The position numbers were made by a program, and so were the translations under genes. A stretch of 64,000 bases of DNA from Collybia mongolica (lineage: Eukaryota > Basidiomycota > Agaricomycetes > Agaricales > Clitocybaceae): contig JAAXNY010000010.1 of the NCBI GenBank assembly GCA_013420905.1, positions 868,001-932,000 on the forward strand, read 5' to 3'. Below the pieces are notes generated by a model. It saw only the letters and a list, made by a program, of their open reading frames with translations, was not told the DNA's origin and ran no database searches. Shown piece by piece: positions 1-11,681 of this stretch. The first letter of the stretch is position 1. Each line of letters starts with the position of its first letter.

Positions 1-1555
1 TATTATATAGTTCCTTTATGTATCAGATCAGGGATCGGATTATATTTGGAAGGAAACGGAAATACCATTCGGCTATGAAAGTATACGTAAAACTTGAAGC
101 TTTTCCCAAGCTTTTCCCTACAACAGGCTTATTTCGTTACAATCATCACACATCGCATTGACACTCAAACATCATGAGCGAAGATACGTCTACGGGTGAC
201 ATTTACAGCAATTGGCATAACTGGTTGTGATCTTGGGTGATACAGCTTTGTCAGTCGAAGTGCGATGCCGTCGACGGCATTGTCACGAGCCGGACCAATT
301 CCGATTCGGCTTCTCCGAGTCAACGACTATAGAAGATGTAAATAACAGCTTTTCCCAGTGCTTCGACCGCATAGCCCCTGTGCCTTCTTACATCCTGTTA
401 CCCAGGGTGTGGCGCTGTATCTGATGATATACATAACCATATATTCTCTCTGGACGACCCCATCGTAAATTCAGAAGCCCCCGATTCTCAGCCTCAACGA
501 TGAGATTACCAATACCCATGAATTCTACTGTGACTGAAGTTGATCAGGATTGGATTATGGGACAAGCTTCCCCTTACAGTATGTGGAACAGGACGTCTTT
601 GTTTCTGCTATCCCTCATCGGCTTGACTTGCCAGGTGGACCGCTCTTTATTTTTCTTTTGCTCTGCTTCTATGCCCTCGCTCTGTGGGACCGATGGTTGA
701 ACCTGAAAATGAAAGCAGAAGAGAACCGCCGTCTTCATGGTACGCCCTCGCGCCTGTGTGTTACTTTCCCTTCCAAACTAATGCTGTACCTCAGCAGCCA
801 TTGACAGGCTGCACGGCTACGGCGCTATGGCATCCACTGAGCCACTTGCAAAAAAATTTAAAGTTGTCATGCCGCCCGTAATCTCGCACAATGTAGAAGC
901 AAGCTCGCGGGTAAATGTATCCTCAAGTTAGTCCTTGTTGACATAGACCTTCAGAATATGGGCGCTAATTTACGTCCAGATTTCCTGACGGTTCCTGAAT
1001 CAATACGCCGTACCCCGCCATCTAGTCCCCTCATTTGTCCGGCACCTTTACGACGTTGACTCCAACGGAGTGCTACACCATGGGTGTGCCGCTGGGACCT
1101 TGCAAAACTGGAACCAAAATAGACGGCCATGTCAAGTTGGTGGAAGCTCTTCTATTTTCTCGCTGACGATGGCCCATGCTACTGTTGCGGTGAGCTCGAT
1201 TTAGTGAACGTAATTGTCGGCGAAGGTCGGGTTGAGCGCTGCAGTGAGATCTTTTTAAAATATCAACCAAAAATATCGCCCCCATTACACACCATGCGAG
1301 TCTATTTGGTGTTCAAGTAGTGGAATGAATATATAACAATGTGTACATAATATTATAATGTGGGAAATACCATAGTGATGCGATTACATCCTCCTGTCCT
1401 ATATGCCTACATGGATGATAACACAAGTGTCAAAGAAAGCTCTTCGGCTATACAGTGGGATATTTAGCATATTCAAAATCTTGTCATGCTCAAGCAATGC
1501 CTGTCCATTCCGACTTCATAAGTAAATCAATAACTTACGAAAGTTGAAGAAAAGT
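1..1555. other. left-edge intergenic stretch
   Basis: Only short open frames occur here, none with a recognisable motif or a convincing chain of splice sites. It lies downstream of gene A (minus strand). I see no gene in it. Confidence 0.4.
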
Positions 1556-2789
1556 CTAGGCAGCGAATGTCCCGACAGCCCTATTATTTGAACCAACTGT
1601 ACCGCCTCCAGTCACTACACGCCAAGAATTGAGCCATGCAAAACATGTCCACAAATTAGGCAACTCACAGAAATCGACGTCGCTGAAATCCTGGTTTCGA
1701 ACACCCTCGTTTCCAGAACCGATATGGCCTCCAGGGTTAGTTTCGACTCGAATGGTGCCTGCAGAGTGAAATACTTAATATATTTGTCATTGACAAAGAA
1801 AAAAGGGCAGGCGAAGACAGACTGATTTTGGCACCCCGAAACGATTGAGACAAACCAGGGCCAACCACCTTTTCCTCGCTCTGCGAGAGTACGGTCTACA
1901 AATGCAGCGGGTAAGAAACAGCAAAACTGTAGTCTTTCTGGCGTAACTCCTACCTCAATTCGGCCTACCCCCGCTTGAATGCCTTCCACTCCATCATGAA
2001 CATCGTCCACTTTACGGCCTGTCCTCGCGCTCAGAGCAAGCTGACAATGTTAATCAGGGATAGAAAGCGCTAAGATAAACGAGTCATCTTACTATTAGGG
2101 TGTCGACTATTGCGCGGATGGTATGATCGTGAGCCATGAGAGATGAAGCATTTTCGGTGCTATTAATAAACTGTTCTATTTTATTGCTCGACAGCGCTCT
2201 TTGAATGTCTCCTTGTAGGTTCTCAAGTTCTCTGCTTTAATGAACGTCAAGATATAGGAGAGTGTCAGAATGTCTCACTTTTGCAGGCTCTTAAGGAGAT
2301 CTATTGGAGGATTTCGGACTTGATCAATTTCGAGGAGTATTTGGTTGAGGTTTTGCAATTGTACCGTCAGATTGCGGAATCCTTGGTGATTCTGGTTGGC
2401 AGTCTACTACAACAAAGTTTATTATTCCTCCGGCTGTGATATTGCAGGCATTGACTCGCCGTAATTTTGTCAAAGGCGGCCAGAAGAGCGTCAAAAGGTA
2501 GATTGACGCCGGGAACGGGCACACTACGTGTCGCTGCACATAGAGCCTGAAGTACAAGTCTCAACACATTGAGTGCAGTGTCACTGTAGCTCCCTAACGT
2601 TGAGTTTACACCAAGCGGAGTGTGTATGGTTAGGGTTGGTGGGGGGACAATCACTGGTACAAGTGTCTGTGGTGTTGAAACCGATTCGGTCAATTGGGAG
2701 GTTGGTGAGGGAGAATGAGTGAATTCTGTTTCATTCGGAATGGTAGTGGGGGCACCGGTGGACGTATTGGCTTCTTCAGTAGTCGTCAT
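1556..2789 (-). CDS. gene A: MLKL/HeLo-like helical domain plus Gly/Asn-rich C-terminal repeat
   Basis: I read about seven exons and roughly 300 residues. Residues 1 to about 65 are low-complexity Ser/Thr/Pro sequence starting MTTTEE. A helical domain follows, with the segments NVLRLVLQALCAATRSVPV, FDALLAAFDK, QNHQGFRNL, NKIEQFINSTENASSLMAHD and TGRKVDDVHDGVEGIQ. Its order and the FxNSTEDA-type motif match the MLKL-like adaptor/NLR N-terminal helical domain of Agaricomycetes. No NACHT, NB-ARC or repeat domain follows. Instead a short C-terminus holds GGHIGSGN, NQDFSDVDF and GGTVGSNN, ending GTFAA. The first intron (2404-2459) appears to use a GC donor. The equivalent intron of gene B has a normal GT, and both rejoin at the same codon. 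The role is inferred to be cell-death or membrane-active signalling; the biochemical function is unknown. The gene structure is better supported than the function. Confidence 0.65.
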
Positions 2790-5700
2790 GGCGTGTTTTC
2801 GACGTGAGCGAAATGGTAACCAGCAAGATAGGCACGAAAAAGTGTGTGTTTCTTTTTTAGGGCTTCGAGGAGTGATCATTGGACCTGCTTCAATGGTTTG
2901 TCTAGGAGTTGGTTTTGCGTGGAGCCGTAAAAATCTGGGCATGAAGACGCTAGTTGTTGGTCAGTAGCGACGGATCCGACCCTTGAGTTTGTATCCACAC
3001 TGTAAAACAATTCACTAGTACTCGTGTTGTTCACGCTACGGCACTCACTCCAATGCTCATCAACATTACTTAGGTGAGGCATAAAGCCCATGCGATTATG
3101 TAAATCGCCCACCAGACGTCGTCGTCCCACGCAGGTAGTCTGCGCAGTCTTCTCGAGGTCTTCGACCAGTGACCACCAATCGATATTTGTATTCGTATCA
3201 GGCCAGATACTGATGTGTCAACGTTGCCTACTGCGTCTGAAGCACTTCACCCTTTTCGTTTCGGTTGGCACACTAACATATCCCCCATTGTTTTCGAAAT
3301 TCTTCTTGAACCAAGGTCCATGACCCTTTATTCTTGTATTCGCCACCACTACCGCCGACCGACCCGTAGGGATCAGGGATCAGGGATAATAGAAGAGGTT
3401 TGCTATGCGGATGGTACTTATTGAGTCGTCGGTAGATCTGAGGTTGGCGACCGTGCTTGCTCTTCAAACGGAGACCAAACATATGGGACGAGTTTTTCGA
3501 ACAGTGGACAAAATGATCTCGCTATCGCCACCAGAAGCGAGGAATTCCATCCTCGACCACACCCTCTCCACCGACTTTCCCACTTGTAACCGATTTGAAT
3601 TCACCCGATCACGTCAAAACGGTGGTCAGCTCCACGCACCGCTGCCGTTAACTGTATTCCTAGTATCGCAGCTTTCATAACTAACATTATCGCCGCTAGC
3701 GTTGATTCAGTCAATATAGTGTTCTACCCCTCGGCTGTTGTCGATCCAGATATAAGCTCCGGCGCGCCTCGTTCTCTCCAGCTTTGAGGGGCATTGAGGG
3801 GCAGAAGGTCCTCGTCTGTACAAACTCACAGGTCCGGAGGCTGGAGGACGGAATGTATGCGACATATCCTGGGTGAAAGTGGTGCATAAAGGCGTTCTGG
3901 CGGAGAGTGGAGGGCACAAGTTTGAACAATAAGCCCAGGTTGGTGAGTACTGCCGCTTGGCGTCCAAACAAGTTCAAAAAAGTATCATGCCCATACACTA
4001 TTATTTTCACGCGGAAAACCTATTCCTGCCTCACTGATTAAGTTTCGAAGAATGTCTGCAGTGAAAGGGCCCACAGCAAAATACTCCATTTCCATGTCGA
4101 AGGCCATTCATTGTTAGCATGTTCTTGATGCTTGGAACAATGAATAGGAATGGACGGCCATACAAGGTGAGGTGACCAAAAACTCCTCGCTCTGACTTCT
4201 TTGAAATGGCAGCCGATTCTGAGCCTGCCAAAGATCTCGGCGGCAGCGGCATCGTTTTCCCCTCAAGAAAGGGTGGTGAAAACGAGGCAAAAAGGATAGT
4301 TGCTACGGAAACGCACCTTTCTATTCCCTTTCAAGAGCCTTTGACTGCATAAAAAGGCTGGCACCGCCGCAGTGAGAGTGGGGGGAAGAGGTAGGAAGCA
4401 AAATTCGTGACAAGCCAAAGCATCAAGGATAAGTAGTATGTACAGTATTTGCAAAGTTGTTTCTAGCTGAGACCAGACTGAAAAGCCCATTGATAGCTGT
4501 TGCATCCGGTATACATGGTCTACCTTGAAGCTGAAGCTTGAAGGACGCTGAGTGGACTAACTGCTGTGTACACATGCTTGGTGATTTTCTTCCCAGCTTC
4601 CCATGCTTTCCACTGTGCCACCGACGATGGCCGCAACAACGTTGACCTTCCACCTTTCACCAATGAGCCGGGGCACGCGAGACTTCACACCAGTTCACCT
4701 TGAAAATCTATAGTTTGAGAGCCTTGTATGTTATGCGAGACACCAGTTCGTCTTTTTGTATTGCTTCTATCTATCATATTTTTTCTAACAAGTGGTTACA
4801 GCAGGTTTCGAATGGAATGGTACTTGTGTGAATATTCTTTGACGTCACGATTTCAGATGTCGTGAAATTCCTTTTTGGAACGGTGTTGGTAGCCATATTC
4901 ATCGATAGTTGCCTGCCATTGGTATGTACTCCTGCGAGGTTATGCCTGTTTACGGGGTCCCAAAATGGGATTCGTGTCATTTTGTAAACTCATGGCGTCG
5001 AAAATCTTTCACGCAAGTGCCATTCCATTTGGAAACTGCTGTAAACATGCATAGGACAAGCTTATCCGAAACATCTGTAAAAAGTTGCGGAAGCCACGAG
5101 AATAAATACTCATTGTGTACGATAGGACACGTGGCACGATCAGTAGTCGATATAGACAGAACCCACAGTGAGGGAGAGGCCCGATCACAGGCTGTGATTA
5201 GCCTGTACTATCTAGTCTACGATTTCCCAATCAGTGTATATTGCATACTTTCGATGAGAAGCGGTTAAAAATACACTTTAAAGACAACATGTACCTGTGA
5301 TACATCATAGATTATCAACAGGTGTCATATTATCCACCCACGAGGATTTAGAAGTATTCACAAAATCAGGTTCTAAGTTCTCTCAAGCCTGAGACTACCT
5401 TTGCTTCCTAGGTAGGAAATAGTAAAGGTTAGAATGCTCGAACCCCTTGGTCCTGAACCTCTCATGGTACCACTTCGTTTCCCTTATTTTCATTTTGGTG
5501 ATGCTGGTTTCTGTGACGGGACTGCCGATGCTACCTGACTCGAGCTGTCATATGAATCACGTTAAGGTTTGAAATAGCCTGCCAAGAGTGCACCCCTAAA
5601 TCACAATGACATAAGGGCACGGGCGCCTCGTTCCAGCAATCGCGATCTCGGGAAGGCCTAGCTCGCGTTACATTGCCGCGAAAGGTTTGGTGTAAAGCCC

Positions 5701-6002
5701 ACGCTCTTGTGGCGTACAGCCTAAGTTTTACCCAATCTTATGAGAAACCTCCTTAGGCTGTGTCAATTGGTGTGAAGGGGAAGCCTGTGGATCAAAGGGA
5801 CTTGCGCACATTACCACCGGGGCCAGGTAAACTCGGCAGCCGCCGCACGGCAGAGACAATTGATATTGGTTGGCAGAGCACGATTATAGCCCAGAATCTC
5901 CACGAGAAAAAAAGTTGTGGGGGGATGGAATATGTCTTGTGAGGGGTAGATAATAGTGCCATCGGAGGCGGGGCCCCGTTGCGAGATGGTAGCACTCTTT
6001 TA
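2790..6002. other. intergenic stretch between genes A and B
   Basis: No coding model could be built. Short frames on both strands lack family motifs. The stretch contains an imperfect inverted repeat at about 4783-5060, listed separately. Confidence 0.4.
4783..5060. repeat. imperfect inverted repeat (foldback-like)
   Basis: The left arm (about 4783-4905) and the reverse complement of the right arm (about 4925-5060) align with many mismatches. Clear matches are TTACAGCAG, AATGGAATGG next to an ACTTG block, and TTTTGG next to a GTAGCCATA/GTAAACAGGCATA block. The size and form recall an old MITE-like foldback element. I did not find clear terminal target-site duplications. Confidence 0.45.
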
Positions 6003-7155
6003 TTAAATAAGAAAGGTATTGTTCGAGCCCACCATACCACCACCTGTTGCTAGAATCAAATTTATCGTTAAAAGAGAAAAATAGGAGGAATAGACACATA
6101 CTGAAATCAACGTCGACAAACCTCTGGCTCTTTAAATGATAGTTCGTAGAACCTATGTGACCCCCGATGGCAGTTTTAATCCCTCTGGTGTCTGCAACAT
6201 TCTAAGTGTGGAGTAAAGGGGACGTGATGGAGACAGACTAATTTTTGATCCATGAAATGACTGAGTCCATGCCGTAACCGTGCCATCGTCGCATGTGGCT
6301 TGCATTTGTGGTGTTCTGTCATATTGTGTGGACCTTTCCTCGATTCGAGCTATGCCATCGCCGATGGTCGTTAACTTCTCTTCGAGTCGATCTACTTTTG
6401 CGCCTGTGCGTACACTGACAGACAGCTTGTCATAACAATAAGTCAATGTTGCTCTCGGTAGCGATCATGGAGCCCTACTGAAAGATAATGTATTATTATG
6501 CGGAGAGCGTTGTCATGTGCCGTGAGTGACGCCGCGTCCTCTGTACTGTTGATAAACCGCTCTATTTTGTTGTGATATATGGCGCTCTTAATGTCTTTGT
6601 TAAGGCTTTCGAGCTCACTGTGGGGGGTCCCGATTAATGCCAGTCCATGAAATCAATTTGTTCACTTCACTGTTTCAAGCTCACGAGAAGTTCAACCGGT
6701 GGGTTGCGGCCGTTGTCAATTTCGACAATGATATTGTAAAGAGCTTTAAGCCGCATTGCTAGGTCGCGAAATCCTTGGTGGTTTTGATGTGTAGTCTACA
6801 TGCACGGTGTTCAGTTGTCGGTTTCATTCAAAAATACACTGACCTTAACTTTATCGAAAATCGCTAGAAGGGCATCAAAAGGGAGATGGATTCCTGGAAG
6901 AGGCACACAACGAGATATCGCACATAAAGCCTGAAGTGCAATCCTCAATGCATTGAGAGCACTATCATTGTGGAAACAGGGCATTGGGGTCGCGTCCAGT
7001 GCGTCATTTACCGTCGTCTCAATTTGAGATCTATCTATGATCGCGGGTGCTGCTGGCTCTTCCTTTACCAATAGGTAGATGATGCGAAAAACTCGCCTAC
7101 GGCAAGACGTTGAAAACCGTTTTCCATAGGCGAGTTGAAAATCAGTCGCCGTCAT
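6003..7155 (-). CDS. gene B: paralogue of gene A with MLKL/HeLo-like domain
   Basis: This is a multi-exon paralogue of gene A in the same orientation. The helical domain reads NALRIALQALCAISRCVPLP, FDALLAIFDKVK, then after a GT-AG intron QNHQGFRDLAMRLKALYN, then NKIERFINSTEDAASLTAHD and TGAKVDRLEEKLTTIGDGI. The C-terminal cassette has FHGSKI, GGHIGSTN, FVDVDF and GGMVGSNN, ending TFLI and a TAA. Codon third positions differ between A and B in the cassette while residues are kept (GGA/GGG, CAT/CAC, GTC/GTT), which supports that reading frame as coding. The N-terminus is uncertain: the only upstream ATG (7155) precedes a segment with a strong hairpin at 7088-7137, and the Ser/Thr/Pro leader of A is not obvious. 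Function is inferred only from the helical domain. Confidence 0.55.
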
Positions 7156-8438
7156 GGTGAGATGCGCACAGTAGTGGATTTCTCGTGCTCTGGGGAAACC
7201 CTGAGCTATTTACCGCATCCTGTTGCCTACTATCGCTCCCATATGTGGAACAAAATACTAGGGAATGCTGTACGCATGACATTTTTTAGTCCCGCCGATA
7301 TTGAGGATCTCAATCCGATCTGGTTTACGTAAATACGACCATACAAATATCCACAAATACTCAATGACAAAATGGGCGTCCAAGAAGTGCTGCATGCCGC
7401 CTTCGAAGCCCCAAAACTAATTTTGTTCTCTAATCAGATTTGATCAAAGTTGTCAGACGCCAGTGGTAAGACGGCACCACTGCCACGCTGCACCAGCGAT
7501 TCGGCGAGGAATTGCGCACTTCGCGGGATTGAAGGAGGACCAAGATAAAATCGATCACGAGTAAAATAAAGGCAAGCAGCACTATCACCTCGACTTCTTC
7601 GCAATTCTATGGTCGGAGGCTAGGAGGGATTGAGATTGCGTCGTTGTGGTTCCATTGGTGCTTTCTGTCAAGAGACTCAAGGGGGGGGGGGGAGGGCGGG
7701 GGCTGTTGAATCGAGTTACTTCACAGCCTGAACGTGTCAAAGCCGGTGCCATTGCGATCTTAAGAGGGAGAGACTTCGGTATTACAGCATTCCCAATGCT
7801 TATGGGACCGTAGAGGTGTTAAGTACCCCAAGTGAAACGTAGAACCTCACCAAGAATTTGGTTAACGATCAAACATTGATATCCAATATTCGGTTTCGTG
7901 CGAACGCCAGCGCCAAAATATGGGTCGTGGATGTTCGAATAAAGGGAGGCTATAAACTCATCGCTTCTGATCCGATAAAAATTGACAAAAGAGGCTGCCA
8001 GGATCTATTGCATAATGCAGTGTTCTCCATGGGATATGCCTAGTATATCAATATTTCCTGTGTGCTCACTGGCCTGCTACCATCAAAGAATAGGCTTGCC
8101 TCGTTGATGCTTGTCTGTGCGGCTGACTACAGAGGTCCAAGTACTCTCCGGCCCGATATTTTTACACATCTTCTCAACATCTTCTGCACAAGCGCCCCCC
8201 ACTATCTCGTCACATCATGCTGGAGCCGATATAACAAAGATTCCTGCCCATTATAGCAATCCATGATAAGTAGCAAAAGATATCCCAGGTACAGATGAAA
8301 AGAGTTGACAAAACCCCGAAGGGATGTAGAACACACGCCAAAGACATGAGCATCCTGCCCCTCTGGGATTACTGCGGGTACTGGCAGGGCCTATTTTCAG
8401 AAACCTGGGTCTGTTCGGAATGTGACTCCTCGAGACTG
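7156..8438. other. intergenic stretch with a G-rich run
   Basis: No gene is recognisable. Around 7681-7702 there is a long run of guanines broken only by single A and C bases. It could form a G-quadruplex or slip in replication. Confidence 0.45.
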
Positions 8439-9071
8439 TTAAACCATTGACTCAGGGACGGAGAACCGCAACATCGACGGGATGAATGTACCTTCTCCTG
8501 CTGTGCTATGATTGCCTACTTCACCACCTCCAGTGACTAACAAAGGTGTATCTCAGTTCTCTCAAAGGCTCACGGAGATTGGAAGGATGCGGGTAAATTC
8601 GCCGATCTCGCTGTTACGAACTTCCTGATTAAAAATACCAGAATTGCTGCAAGCATGACGTCACCCCCAACATTGGGATTCGCAGCAGGCCTGGACGTGT
8701 CTGTATAGGGTGCTGTGAGTTGCCATATACGTTGACGTTACAGGAAACGGTTGGGTTTACGGACTTTAACACCTTGAAATACTTGTTAAGCCCCTTCGGG
8801 GGTTGGTACTGAACGCCTAAAATTCTTAGAATGATAAATGTGTACTTACCCGGTTTCCCTGCAATTCCGCCGAGGTCGACACAGAGGTATCAACGGTAGA
8901 TGGGAAGCTCTGCTTCGGAGCTGCTTGGTGGGGAACTTGTGAATCCGTGGGCTCACCATTGGCGGGCCTGGCATCTGCTTTGGGTTTTGAGAGTGCGGCA
9001 TTTTTGGTTCCAGGACTCGTTGGTATTTTGCTTCTACTAGATAGAGGCTTGAAGTCCTTGGGGAATAACAT
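8439..9071 (-). pseudogene. gene C: relative of A/B, C-terminal cassette without the helical domain
   Basis: The first exon (9071 to about 8853) encodes a Ser/Thr/Pro/Lys-rich leader starting MLFPKDFKPL and ends at a good GTAAGT donor. The following sequence aligns with gene D over its whole length: TACCAACC/TACGAATC block, GGDV, then SNSGIFNQEVRNSEI, then TGGGEVGNHS, ending IPSMLRFSVPESMV. It therefore has the same C-terminal cassette as A and B, but no trace of the helical domain lies between leader and cassette. Relative to D it is one base shorter before the second intron and also shifts frame near GGDV, so it may be decayed. Alternatively the exon borders differ from my model. Calling it a pseudogene is tentative. 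Confidence 0.4.
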
Positions 9072-10296
9072 GCAAATGGGTGGTCGAGGATTATGCGAAT
9101 ACTATCACTCAGTCATCAAACTCCAGCCGATTCTATCTTTATGAACATGAATTCTTCATGAGGTGATGCTATATTGGAGAGTTTGGTTGGTGAATCGGTT
9201 TGAGGGTCAGGCGGACCTGGGGGTTCATGTCAGTGGGTGTGTTCTGTGACCCACGATGTCAGTCTCACGACTATCTAGGCGCCTTTTAATGCAAGACTTG
9301 CAGAGGAGGCGAGGCTTACCACTGGCCGCGGTGCATTTCGTCAGTGCACAGCGCCGCGTAAGCTCGTCGGCGAAGTTAACGCGGTGAGGTTTACGGAAAA
9401 AAAATTTGATGATACTTATGTCAATCACCACGAATAAACGATAATCACGGATATTAAACTAGTATGAAAAGCCAAGATAGCGTGAGGCTGCGTGACAACC
9501 GCAAAAAAAAAAGGAGTTGTAAGAATACTGGTCCAGTCTGAGAAGGCACAAAAACGTTGTCGTAATAATCTGCAAGCGCCCACCACCCACAGGGACACTC
9601 GGTTGGGATCAAATCGGACTGGAGAAGACATCTGGTTCTTTGATACTGCTACTTTCATCTTGCTTCTAGGATATATCCCTCCAATTTCCATCAATTACAA
9701 TTGCTTGTCCCATACTACACAGAGCTATGCAAAGGCTCGCCAGAAGAACCACTTCATACTTCTCCCATTGCTTCTGAACTTTCTTTCCTAACGAACACCC
9801 AAACAAGCTCCTTGCCAATCGACTATCGCTTCGTATAGCCTGCTTTTTTCTACAGTGTAATTTTATATACTACTAGCCCCGGATCTCCAGCTTATCACAG
9901 CAGAAGTTTTCAATCCTTCTGGTGCCTTTCCTGCCTGTCAGACAAATCACCACGTTTTTGTATCAAATGTCATTGTCACTACCCACTACCGACTCCACGG
10001 AATGGTTTGTTTTGCCTTGTTGAGGCTTAGACTGAGGGCATCCAGTGCGCGGCTGACCATGGACTTTACACACCATATGCTATCTAACGCGCGCCCTTTG
10101 TTATTTCGTCACTTTACGACTACGTAAAAAAAAGTTGACTATTGGAGTTGCCTTACAGCATCGCTACGTGGAACAGGTGGAAGCCAGTTCGACCTTAGGC
10201 TTAGGTCTCCGGGAGGCTCTGTTTTATTAGGTGTCTGGACTCTTTGAAATTGCGACTCGAAGCCGCTAAAGACAACATCGGTTCAGTCATATAGAA
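9072..10296. other. intergenic stretch between genes C and D
   Basis: A plus-strand frame at 9492-9791 encodes a lysine/arginine-rich start and a hydrophobic end, but shows no family motif or intron chain. I see no supported gene. Confidence 0.35.
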
Positions 10297-10867
10297 TTAT
10301 AGTATCAACGAGATGAACATACTCTTTGTCGGTCGTAGCACGGGTGGTAGAGCTGATATGTTGTGACTGCCTACGTCCCCACCTGCAGTGGCTAGACAGA
10401 GCATATGTCAGCTCTCGAGTGCTGATGAAGATTGGAGGGAACGTCGATCTGAACTCACTAATCTCCGAGTCTTCAATGTCTTGTCTAGTGATCCCGGTGT
10501 TGCTGCAAGCAACGCTGCCCCCGGTGGAGCTGGGTGAAGGCCCAGTAGTGTCTGAAAAAATCGAGCTGTAGTTCGCGCCCAGGTCATAGCAGTAGATGTT
10601 GCCATTTACTGATTTTAGAATTGATAAAGCTTTGCGTATATCCCTTTGAGGATTCGTACTCGACACTCAAACATCTCAGAGTAATCAAACTGCACTTACC
10701 TCGGTCCTACGCGACTCTGTCGGGGCATCATGGTTCGCAGTCACTTGGGGGGGAGCTTCTGACTCATTAGGTCGGTTGCTGGTAGTACTAGCATCAGTAT
10801 TGGGTGTCGGAAATGTTGTTGCAGGATCCGCTTCCACTCGGCTTTTACGTTTGCTAAATGATAGCAT
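10297..10867 (-). CDS. gene D: small protein with Ser/Thr/Pro leader and the A-D C-terminal cassette
   Basis: Exon 1 starts MLSFSKRKSRVEADPATTF, is rich in Thr, Pro, Asn and Ser, and ends at GTAAGT near residue 56. Later exons give YESSKG, QSFINSKI, then GGSVACSNTGITRQDIEDSE, and after an intron of about 70 nt TTAGGDVGSHN, ending SMFISLIL and TAA. The second half aligns with the cassettes of A and B: FxxSKI, two GG-x-V repeats 24 residues apart, and a DxEI block in place of DVDF. No helical domain is present. Small size, lack of any enzyme motif and the shared cassette suggest a partner or regulator of A/B; this is inference. The C-terminus has a short hydrophobic tail. Confidence 0.45.
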
Positions 10868-11681
10868 GAAGATTCCAGGGACCTGTGCGCAAGTGGGTCG
10901 TCGATGATTGCGTGAATCACTGTTGAACTATCAAACTTTCAGCCGTTTTTATCTCTCCAAAAATATATTATCCATGAGGTAATGGCGTCGCAGCGCGCAG
11001 CTCTCGGGAGACTTCCCTCTATTGTTTTGTAAAACATGGCTCAAGTGGTACATCCCGTTCCTTTGTCCATCCATCGTGTAAGTGATTTCGGGAGATCCTG
11101 TACACTCAAAAGACAATGCCTCTGCTACTTCACGCCACCTGCAGAGTGGAGTGAATGGGGAGATAGACGATATATATGTCCAATTGGAAGTTCGACTGGA
11201 GACTCGTGTCAATGTTGATGTTCCATGACTAGTCTCCTGACTATAAGCCGCTTTTGAACACAATACATGCAGATGAGGCAAGGTCTATCACTGGCCATGG
11301 GTGTATTGTACGGTACACGGGGCCGTAGATATCGGTGAAGTTGACACTCCTAGGTGGCGGATAAGATGATGATTGATCGCAGATTAATAGCAAGCCATTA
11401 ATCGCAGTGGTCAAGTGATGCATTGCTATTATTGAACTTCCACGACCCTTGGTTAGATATTTGTTCTTCACCTGGAGATCTCATCAAATCTCAACGCATA
11501 CGGGAGTCGAACTTGGAGGGGTGTATGGAAAGGAAAGGCATCAAATGGGTTGAATAATGGTCGCAAGCGCTCGCCTCTGGTTCTAAACTCCTTTCTACAT
11601 CGAGGTGCGGGTGATATTAGGTTATTAAAACAGCATCATCACGTACATATGTAGAATTAACAGTTTCCGCTCCGCGAATAG
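10868..11681. other. intergenic stretch between gene D and trehalase
   Basis: No gene recognised. It lies downstream of the trehalase stop codon and upstream of gene D. Confidence 0.4.
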
